DNA of 64,000 bases from Polytrichum commune (Eukaryota > Streptophyta > Polytrichopsida > Polytrichales > Polytrichaceae): contig OX485806.1 in assembly GCA_950295325.1 (NCBI GenBank), forward strand, positions 53,191,169 through 53,255,168. Reading direction: 5' to 3'. Under the pieces are notes generated by a model. The model made no database searches and was not told where the DNA came from. It was given only the letters and a program-made list of their open reading frames with translations. Shown here piece by piece: positions 56,322-64,000 of the stretch. A program made the translations under genes and the position numbers. The number at the start of each line of letters is the position of its first letter. Position 1 is the stretch's first letter.

Positions 56322-57294
56322 TGTCGCGCACCTCTCCATGAGGAGTGCCTGAAACACCATGGGCACAAGGGGGACCCCGGAGTGACACCCGGGACTTGTG
56401 GCGCCGTTGGTGAGAGGGCCCAAGTGATCCTAGTGTGGGTGAGGGCCCCGGGCGTTGGGAACGCCTCCCACCCACGAAGACTAGGAGGCACAAGGGTAAG
56501 GCCATGAGTTATGCGTAGCTCATGGCGTGGTGATTCTAGAAAGCTCAAGAACACCTCAATCGGAGGTGTGAGCTAGGAGTTATGGCCATTTGAGTGGGGC
56601 GCTGTCCCGGGACAGCGCCCTGTTACAGCAGTGCCTGGGAGCGATTCCCGGGACTGCCAAGGTTCAAACAGGCATAACTTCCTAAATACTTGCCCGAATG
56701 GGGCAAGTGAGGAGTCCATCGGCATCTACGTGAAGCGTAGATGAAGATGGAGTGGTTGGTTGTTATGATCAGACATCATACAAGGAAGTTATGATGGTCT
56801 GAAGCTGCTGGGCGGTTCTAGGCCCAGCAGCTAAAGGAAAATGTCCACTTGGCCCCAACTCTTGGTAGAGAGACAAGAGGTTGGTTGACGGTGGGGTAGG
56901 GGCCCCGCGTGAAGTCCTAGAGGCTTATATGGGTGAGGTGGTGTGGCCTCACCCACCCGAGGCCGAACGGCAAGGCCTCCATGGGCTTTGGCCTATTGTG
57001 AGGCCATAGTTGCCTAGTATGGTTCGGGTTGTTGTAGTGTTGCTCCGGCAACGCGATGATCAACATGGGATTGGACTTCCATGGATGGAAGTCCACATCT
57101 AGGAATGGGCTACCGATTAAGGGGTGAGTCCCGAAAGCAAAGTAGGAGGGTTGGTTCCCTCCTATGAGCTATATGGTCCGGGGTAGGAGGAGCTAACCAT
57201 TAGCATGGCGGAATGCGAATGGTTAGCGCTCGTAACCTTTGCTAGAATTGAAAATTGGCAAGATTGTCAAGGGGGCTTAGCAAGGGTTGCGACA
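56322..57294 (+). repeat. 5' LTR of the defective chromovirus, hairpin-rich
   Basis: Contains at least ten perfect or near-perfect inverted repeats, for example 56502-56525, 56552-56568, 56597-56620 (24-bp perfect palindrome), 56723-56743, 56804-56831, 56931-56954, 57073-57094 and 57192-57227. Also, 57143-57150 and 57184-57190 both can pair with 57157-57164. A TATA-like CTTATATGGG lies at 56923-56933. Confidence 0.96.
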
Positions 57295-57296
57295 TT

Positions 57297-57308
57297 TGGT
57301 ATCAGAGC
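57297..57308 (+). promoter_or_regulatory. Primer-binding site, initiator tRNA-Met type
   Basis: TGGTATCAGAGC two bases after the 5' LTR is the usual plant LTR-element PBS, complementary to the 3' end of initiator tRNA-Met. Confidence 0.95.
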
Positions 57309-58607
57309 AGGGTTCCAATATTTGAGCTAGCACTTTGAGGGAGACATGGCTATCAAACGTGAGGGTTATTATGGTTAGCCCGGGGTTTCCAAAAGGTTGT
57401 GAGGCTCAAATTAGAACAAAGATCATGTGTAAAGGGAATTTGACCATACCATTGGTTCTAATGACAATGGTGGGCATGATGGTGGATTCGGTAAGGAAAT
57501 TGGTGGAGTCCTTTGAAAGGGCTCCCGCACACCTCAAAAAAGCATTTGGGGCCTAGAATACCGAATGCACCCAAAACCTTGGAGGGCATTAATGTTGGAT
57601 TGAAATTCCAATTCGAAATGCTTGGAAGGTATTGATGTTGGAATGAATTTGGTGGAAATGAGGCGTGCGGGCCTCTTAAGGCGTATATGCGCGAATTTCA
57701 CACCCAAATGAATTGTGCATCTTAGATGAACGAGTTTTCTAAGAAGTACATCGTTTTAGGTGGGATTTCAAAAGCGGGTGGTGAATACCAAGTTCAAATT
57801 TCCAAAAGTTTATTGAGGTTGTGGCGGGGATCATCAAAATTGCAACGAGCATTAAGGCCGATGACCCCAATAAGAAATTTGGTGGTGCCTTACAACAATG
57901 GACGTTGAGGGGAGATAGGTACCACGCCAAATAATACTTATGCCGCGGACCGAATGTAAGACGATGGCATTGTGGCCAAGGCTAGTAGCCTTAAGCCGAG
58001 GCCAAGTCTTTTGTACTTTGAGGCTCAAATGAATGGGACAAATGTCTCATGGGTTGATAAAGAGGCTACCATTCCTTCTTGAGCCCAAAACTCGCAAGGG
58101 AGTTGGGGCTTGCCGATTGATAGAGCGGGCAAGCCCACCAAGGTGCGGTTTGGAAAGGGCGAACCGCATGAAACAAAGGAGGCCGCGATGCATGTAACTT
58201 TTCAATGTGGGACATTGGATTTTTGTCAAAATTTCACACCATGTGAAATAGATGAAATGCATGTCATTGTGAAGGCTGCCTTCTTTGGAACTCACATGAT
58301 AGATGTGAGGTGCAAGCCGGTGAGCTTGCGGTGCATTTGTGATGTCTTGATGGCAAAGAATTGCACTACAAATTGACAAGGACTCCTATGGTAGGAGGAA
58401 CCAACTCGAATTTGGTCTTAATGGACCAAATGAATAAACGGAAAAACATAATAATAATGGTCGTGGTTCAATTGGAGCAACTCCAAGGAACTCATGGGGA
58501 GGCTAGGAAAGATAGGCCTCCCCAAAACCACATTGGTGGGATGTTGGTGAGGTACAAGGATGTATTCACCAATGTGTTGTCCAAAATGTTACCGCCAACG
58601 AGTGGGG
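57309..58607 (+). pseudogene. Decayed gag and protease region of the chromovirus
   Basis: Only short frames remain. From 58110 the sequence resembles the protease and pre-RT region of chromoviruses (FTPCEIDEMHVIVKAAFFGT, MIDVRCKPVSLRC), with the DVVLG-type block eroded. At 58540-58600 it reads VRYKDVFTNVLSKMLPP, the lead-in to RT. A recognisable gag core and CCHC knuckle were not found, so gag has largely been lost or mutated. Confidence 0.6.
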
Positions 58608-58631
58608 AAAAAAAAAAAAAAAAAAAAAAAA
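58608..58631 (+). repeat. 24-A tract at an RT deletion junction
   Basis: A run of 24 A separates the RT lead-in from sequence (LAQREIEFL..YVMTKE) that normally follows the RT palm. Fingers and palm, including YxDD, are missing here. Confidence 0.85.
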
Positions 58632-59995
58632 CTTGCTCAACGAGAGATTGAGTTCTTGAGGTATGTGATGACAAAGGAAGTTGGTGGATGAACATGACAA
58701 ATGTCAAGGCAATCCAAGAGGAGAATTGGCCCTTGACTCAAGAGAAGGGCTAAGGTCATTTGTTGGCCTAGCCAACTGCTACCACCACTTCATTCGAGGT
58801 GTTTCTAAGGTTGCTAGGACCTTAGTCAACTTGTTGGAAAAATGGCTATCCCAAGAGTGGGATGAGCCTTGTCACCAAGCCTTTGGGGAGCTCAAGAGCA
58901 AGTTTCCTTCACAAGATGTGGTTAAGTTCCCGAGCTTTCACAAGCATTTTGAGATGCACATGGAGGCGAAGGACTTTACCATCGGCGGATGTTGGTCCAA
59001 GATGGATGACCATTGCTTATGGAAGCATTAAGCTCCATGGTTGTCGAACCTTGTACGGCTTGTGCAAGAAATGGTTATCCCAAGAGTGGGATGAACCTTG
59101 CCACCAAGCCTTTTGGGGAGCTTAAGACCAAGTTCTCTTCGCCACCCGTGCTCAAGTTCGTGGAGTTTGACAAACCTTTGAGGTGCATACGGGGGCAAGT
59201 GACTTTAGCATTGGCGGATGTTGGGGCAAAATGGATGCCCTTTGCATATAAGAGCATGAAGCTCGATGGTTGTCCGACCTTGTCCAACTTGTGCAAGAAA
59301 TGGCTATCCCAAGAGTGGGATGAGCCTTGTTACCAAGTCTTTGAGGAGCTTAAGAGCAAGCTCTCTTCGCCGCCCGTGCTCAAGTTTGCGAAATTTGACA
59401 AACCTTTTGAGATGCATACGGGGGCGAGTGACTTTACCATTGGCGGATGTTGATCCAAGATGGATGCCCATTGCATATGGGAGCATTAAGCTTAAAGGTT
59501 GTCAAACCTTGTGCGACTTGTGAAAGAAATGGCTATCTTAAGAGTGGGATGAGCCTTGCCCCCAAAGTCTTTGGGGAGCTTAATACAAAGTTGTCTTTGC
59601 CACCCGTGTTCAAGTTCGCGGAGCTTGACAAACCTTTTGAGGTGAATACGGGGTGGCGAGTGACTTTGCCATTGGCGGATGGTTAATGTAAGATGGATGG
59701 CCATTGCATATGAGAGCGTTAAGCTTGATGGTTATCCGACCTTATCCGACTTGTGAAAGAAATGGCTATCCTAAGAGTGGGATGAGCCTTGCCACCAAGT
59801 CTTTAGGGAGCTTGAGAGCAAGTGTTCTTAGACGCCCGTGCTCAAGTTCGCGGAGCTTGACAAACCTTTTGAGGTGCATACGGGGGTGATTAACTTTGCC
59901 AATGATGGATTGTTAATGTAAGATGGATGGCCTTTGCATATGGGGGCTTGAGGCTCGATGGTTGTCAAAGAAGACAACCAACTCATGACAAAGAA
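58632..59995 (+). pseudogene. RT thumb and RNase H region with 229-bp tandem expansion
   Basis: The thumb (LRSFVGLANCYHHFIRGVSK) leads into RNase H, where about five units start at 58841, 59070, 59299, 59528 and 59761. Each covers the segment from KWLSQEWDEPCHQAF to the TIGGC/DASDF-like block and the start of the next strand. The spacing is 229, 229, 229 and 233 bp. As 229 is not a multiple of 3, each unit shifts the frame. The last unit joins the rest of RNase H (FAVVHCLKMWRHYLG, DALSRPDEF) further right. Confidence 0.88.
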
Positions 59996-60300
59996 CTTCT
60001 TTGCCGTAGTGCATTGCTTGAAGATGTGGCGACATTATTTGGGGTCGCACAAAGCAAAGGTCTACATGAACAATGTGTCCTAAAAGTATTTTAACGTATA
60101 CAAGCGCAAGTGAGCGCCAAGTCATTGCGGTGGCATGATAGTTTGGCGCTTATGAAGGTGGATTTGATCCACAAACCGGACCGTGGAAATGTGGTGCCGG
60201 ATGCGCTAAGTAGACCGGATGAGTTCCAAGCAATGAGAACCATCCAAACCTTGTGGCTAATGTGTGCCGGCGAAGGAAACTTGTGATGCAAGATACGGGA
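59996..60300 (+). pseudogene. RNase H C-terminal part
   Basis: FFAVVHCLKMWRHYLGSHKA and the later VDLIHKPDRGNVVPDALSR are standard gypsy RNase H blocks, lying in more than one frame with a stop between them. The DALSR block normally ends RNase H just before the integrase zinc domain, as here. Confidence 0.85.
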
Positions 60301-60358
60301 GGGGTAAATTAACTACCCCGAGGCACAAAAGCTTTTAGGTGAGCTTCGCAAGAGCAAG

Positions 60359-61345
60359 GTGCTCAAAGAGGTTAAGTTGGTGGACGGATTGTTCAAGTGC
60401 AAGCAAAGTCGGGTGTATGTGCCTCAAGGCAAGTTGAGGCTATCGGTTTTGAAGGAAAAATGTGATAGTCCTATTGCCGGCCATAGAGGAGAAAGAAAAA
60501 ACCGCCATAGAATGGTGTCATGGAGGTACCATTGGCGGTGCATAAAGGAGGATATAACCCACTTTGTGAAGGCGTGAATAAAGTGCCAAGTGAACCGAGC
60601 CTCTTACCAAAAGCAAGGCGGTTTCTTGCAACCGTTGCTTATCCCGTCGGCGCCATGGCATACTATGTGCATGGACTTGATCACAAGTTTGCCGGAGTCA
60701 CATGGGTATGATGCCATCTTGTTGATGGTAGAGCGGTTTGCCAAGTTGGCACACATGGTGCCGATTGTGGGAACCGCCACCGCGTTGGAGACCGCATAGC
60801 CTTTTTTCAAAGGATGGTTGAGGCACCACGGGTTGCCAAGAGTGATTGTGTGGGATCAAGATCCAAAGTTCACAAGTGCATTTTCAATGCATTTCTCTAA
60901 GGAGGTCGGAATGAAACTAAGGTTTAGCACGGCCTTGCATTCCCAAATGAATGGGAAAGCGGAGCATGCGAATGGAGTCTTGAAGCAATACTTGAGGAAC
61001 TTGGTGGGGGCGGACCAAGGAGATTGGGCGGACTATGTGGGTCGAGCGGAGTGTAATTGCAATGTAGCCACGCACTTGGCCACCAAGGGGTGGTATTTCG
61101 TGGTGGCTTATGGAGTGGATGCGCTCCAACCTATTAACCTAGCTCTCGAGGGGGCACATTCAACACTAGAGTTCAACCAAGATGGTGAGGACTTGGCCAA
61201 GGATGGTAAACAAGTCTTGGAGATGACCAAGTTGTTGGTGGAGAAAGCCCGAAGGTGCTACGGAGTGCAAGTCAATGCCGGAAGACGCGAAGTGGAGAAT
61301 GAGGTGGGCCAAAAGGTGTTGTTGAATGTGAACAATGTCACTTAG
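60359..61345 (+). pseudogene. Broken chromovirus integrase
   Basis: The zinc domain remnant (GHRGERKNRHRMVSWRYHW) is followed by the core in several frames: MDLITSLPESHGYDAILLMV with the first Asp, VIVWDQDPKFTSAF with the second, and SQMNGKAEHANGVLKQ with the Glu. In-frame stops (for example TAG near 60798 and TAG at 61343-61345) and shifts make it non-functional. The layout and motifs are those of chromovirus integrases. Confidence 0.88.
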
Positions 61346-61369
61346 CCGGAAGGCCTCACTCCAAAGTTC

Positions 61370-61765
61370 ATGTCCGAAATTGGAGCTCTGTTTTCCATTG
61401 TGGAACAAGTGTTCAAGGACATATATAAGTTGGAATTACCGCCGGAGATCAAAGTGCATCCGACATTTCATGTCTCATTACTAAAGCCATTTAAGGACGA
61501 CACCTTGTGGCCCGATCACAAGGAAGTGATTAGGCCACGTCCCGACCTTGTGGAGGTTATTTGGAATATGAGGTAAGAGGGCATCCTCAAGTGTAGGAAG
61601 CCCAAGTGAAAATGAAAGAAAAGGTACAAAGAAGTACTTGGTGAAATGGTAGAAAGAAATCGCTTAGGCGGCGGCAAGGGACATGGTGAACGCCAAGGAA
61701 TTGGTAAAGCACTTTGAAGAAACTAAGGCTAGACATTCCAATAAAATGAAGCGTAGCCATTGATG
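61370..61765 (+). pseudogene. GPY/F-like tail and chromodomain remnant
   Basis: YKLELPPEIKVHPTFHVSLL is the standard chromovirus linker. After it come DLVEVIWNMR, a stop, and pieces in two frames resembling EYLVKW and the closing AKELVKHFEE block of a chromodomain. Chromodomains in this position are thought to guide integration to modified heterochromatin. This copy is broken by stops and a shift. Confidence 0.75.
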
Positions 61766-62560
61766 AGGACATCAATCTCCTTTAGTGGAGGAGAGACGCT
61801 AGTAGCACACTTAGCTTCGAGGTTAATTGCTCCACAACATGAACTTGTTCTTTGGCTTGAGGAAATAAAGTCCAAACTTTAGTGGTGCAAAGAGAAAAGT
61901 ATGAGATGAGGTCCTAGTCTTGTACTTGTGCTTGGTTAATGGAAGAGGGGGAATAGATATGCCAAACTAGGTTGGGTAAGCCGAGTAATTGGGGGCCATG
62001 GCTTGGACGGGCCTTGGATAAAACCAAGAAACTTCTTAGTTGTGGGCTTGTCCGGGCGGGGGCAAGGTGATGGCGCGTGCTCATAAAAGTGCTACCCGCG
62101 AGCTAACGAGAGTTGGCGCATGGGAGTCATGAACCCATGTCTTGAAAGAGCAAAGTGGGAACCGAGTCGGGCGGGACTTGGCATCACCCCCGTGCGATCG
62201 AGGCGTGGCTTAACAATGGAAAGTCATCTCGGAGTTGCAACCGAGACAACTTAGTGGAAGCGTTGAGGTCTCGCCTAGATGTGTCACGTTAGGCTAGTGG
62301 AGCCTAACGGGGGAGGCCCCAAAGGAGGGGCAACCCATGTGAGTCCCGAAGTAGGTGGGTCTAGTATAGGTTAGGTCCTTGGAGGAGTTCCAAGGTCGCT
62401 AACGGACCACCTAGTAACGACACCTTTGGGACTATGCCAAATTTGAAGATGCATTGTGGGGGTCGCGCCCTAAGGTAAACACAATGCCGCACCATAGAGG
62501 ATGGCAACTTGAGAATTGGTGTGCCGACTACGAGTATAGTCGATGGGGGCATCGACTCCG
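61766..62560 (+). other. 3' untranslated region of the chromovirus
   Basis: About 0.8 kb without a recognisable ORF, moderately GC-rich, ending at the purine tract before the 3' LTR. Confidence 0.6.
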
Positions 62561-62575
62561 TTTGGTGGGGGTGAG
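62561..62575 (+). promoter_or_regulatory. Polypurine tract of the chromovirus
   Basis: GGTGGGGGTGAG directly abuts the 3' LTR start TGTCGCGC, the expected site of plus-strand priming. Confidence 0.85.
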
Positions 62576-63548
62576 TGTCGCGCACCTCTCCATGAGGAGT
62601 GCCTGAAACACCATGGGCACAAGGGGGACCCCGGAGTGACACCCGGGACTTGTGGCGCCGTTGGTGAGAGGGCCCAAGTGATCCTAGTGTGGGTGAGGGC
62701 CCCGGGCGTTGGGAACGCCTCCCACCCACGAAGACTAGGAGGCACAAGGGTAAGGCCATGAGTTATGCGTAGCTCATGGCGTGGTGATTCTAGAAAGCTC
62801 AAGAACACCTCAATCGGAGGTGTGAGCTAGGAGTTATGGCCATTTGAGTGGGGCGCTGTCCCGGGACAGCGCCCTGTTACAGCAGTGCCTGGGAGCGATT
62901 CCCGGGACTGCCAAGGTTCAAACAGGCATAACTTCCTAAATACTTGCCCGAATGGGGCAAGTGAGGAGTCCATCGGCATCTACGTGAAGCGTAGATGAAG
63001 ATGGAGTGGTTGGTTGTTATGATCAGACATCATACAAGGAAGTTATGATGGTCTGAAGCTGCTGGGCGGTTCTAGGCCCAGCAGCTAAAGGAAAATGTCC
63101 ACTTGGCCCCAACTCTTGGTAGAGAGACAAGAGGTTGGTTGACGGTGGGGTAGGGGCCCCGCGTGAAGTCCTAGAGGCTTATATGGGTGAGGTGGTGTGG
63201 CCTCACCCACCCGAGGCCGAACGGCAAGGCCTCCATGGGCTTTGGCCTATTGTGAGGCCATAGTTGCCTAGTATGGTTCGGGTTGTTGTAGTGTTGCTCC
63301 GGCAACGCGATGATCAACATGGGATTGGACTTCCATGGATGGAAGTCCACATCTAGGAATGGGCTACCGATTAAGGGGTGAGTCCCGAAAGCAAAGTAGG
63401 AGGGTTGGTTCCCTCCTATGAGCTATATGGTCCGGGGTAGGAGGAGCTAACCATTAGCATGGCGGAATGCGAATGGTTAGCGCTCGTAACCTTTGCTAGA
63501 ATTGAAAATTGGCAAGATTGTCAAGGGGGCTTAGCAAGGGTTGCGACA
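62576..63548 (+). repeat. 3' LTR of the defective chromovirus
   Basis: 973 bp with no difference from the 5' LTR found by eye. The recurring 72-132 codon ORFs in either orientation are LTR sequence, not genes. Confidence 0.96.
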
Positions 63549-64000
63549 TGGAGTCTCCCAATAGCTTCAAACCTCCATAATTTTGTCATTGAATCTTTGA
63601 TTCTATCAAGCGACTAGTCTCACGACATCTATTCTTTGCATCAATGCCAATAAACTCTTCACTTGCCCCATTCAAATAAAAATTAACAAATTATGGTTCT
63701 TTCAACATTAAGAATCTTGTGTGCCACTCCCATGTCATTGTTGTCCCACCACAATGCCCCTTCGAGTGCTAGGTTTTGTCCCTAGGTAGTGCCCCATTCA
63801 AATTGGCATATTTCCTAGCTCATACCTTTTATTGGGGAGTTTTTGAGCAATCTAGAATCTATCGCCTTATTCTACCCAATGTTTGTGGCCTTAACCTTGT
63901 GACTCCTAGTTTCCATCGGTGGAAGGCATTTTTAACGGCCGGGGCCTTCACCTATACTAGGATCACTTGGGCCCTCTCACCTATGGTGCCACAAGTCTCG

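Larger units (their letters stand above)
56322..63548 (+). mobile_element. Complete-length but defective chromovirus (Ty3/gypsy) with identical LTRs
   Basis: LTRs 56322-57294 and 62576-63548, both 973 bp and identical as far as I can read. TSD TGGAG (56317-56321, 63549-63553). The PBS TGGTATCAGAGC follows the 5' LTR and the purine tract GGTGGGGGTGAG precedes the 3' LTR. The internal 5.3 kb holds decayed gag/protease, no RT palm, a tandemly expanded RNase H region, a broken integrase and a chromodomain remnant. Identical LTRs with a wrecked coding region mean that it moved recently with help from another copy. Confidence 0.96.
53937..64000 (-). mobile_element. Outermost, oldest LTR of the nested stack (minus orientation, in three pieces)
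   Basis: Pieces at 53937-54275, about 56166-56321 and 63549 to the window end are consecutive parts of one minus-oriented LTR of the TGTCGC family. The first starts TGTCGTAGTACTTGC. The second resumes at the CCATATAAACCTCT part, and the third continues from the same point after the inserted element. It is strongly diverged. Two separate insertions split it. The far end lies beyond the window. Confidence 0.75.

Noticed and set aside
56322-57294. Hammerhead ribozyme (retrozyme) in the hairpin-rich LTR
   Set aside because: No CTGATGA core with a matching GAAA segment was found on either strand of the LTR.
57297-57308. tRNA gene at the TGGTATCAGAGC motif
   Set aside because: Only the complement of a tRNA 3' end is present, immediately after an LTR; it is a primer-binding site.

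Overview
This window is repeat-dense nuclear DNA of a plant, most likely a land plant with a transposon-rich genome. The evidence is plant-type Ty3/gypsy and Ty1/copia polyproteins, a plant-type TGGTATCAGAGC primer-binding site (PBS), 5-bp target-site duplications (TSDs), a chromodomain remnant and AT-rich, gene-free spacers. I found no convincing host gene, rRNA, tRNA gene or CRISPR array. Nearly everything recognisable is LTR retrotransposon, much of it nested. The species cannot be named from the sequence.

Layout. (1) 1-3550: GC-rich part of a retroelement packed with the hexamer TCCGGA. Its minus strand holds a 464-codon gag-like protein and a small one-helix membrane ORF. (2) 3551-12478: AT-rich, with decayed Ty1/copia pieces at 5174-5720 and 7587-8021. 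(3) 12479-14418: a solo LTR with a second solo LTR of the same family inserted in it, in opposite orientation. (4) 17791-38438, minus strand: the most unusual element, a Ty3/gypsy retrotransposon with domain order gag, protease, C5-cytosine DNA methyltransferase, RT, RNase H, integrase, PHD finger. It carries six in-frame stops, and its RT motif-A aspartate is asparagine. A younger gypsy element (22306-33209, TSD CTTGC, 1847-bp LTRs with two differences seen) has inserted exactly into methyltransferase motif X. (5) 39710-47230, plus strand: a 5'-truncated, decayed relative of the younger element, with a solo LTR (TSD AGAGG) inside its protease. (6) 48958-50944: a solo LTR with TSD CCACC. (7) 53937-64000: a stack of LTRs of one chromovirus family inserted into each other, including a complete-length copy (56322-63548, TSD TGGAG, tRNA-Met-type PBS). 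Its two 973-bp LTRs look identical, yet its RT palm is deleted at a 24-A tract and its RNase H region is expanded into about five 229-bp tandem units.

How the parts relate. The methyltransferase element would have made one gag-PR-MTase frame followed by RT-RH-INT-PHD in the -1 frame. The methyltransferase and PHD suggest an element that writes and reads chromatin marks. The chromovirus copy must have moved using proteins from another copy, since it cannot encode an RT. Its family has entered its own LTRs at least four times here. LTR comparisons order the events: the methyltransferase element is older (6 differences in about 432 bp), the nested gypsy young (2 in 1847), and the defective chromovirus youngest (0 seen in 973).
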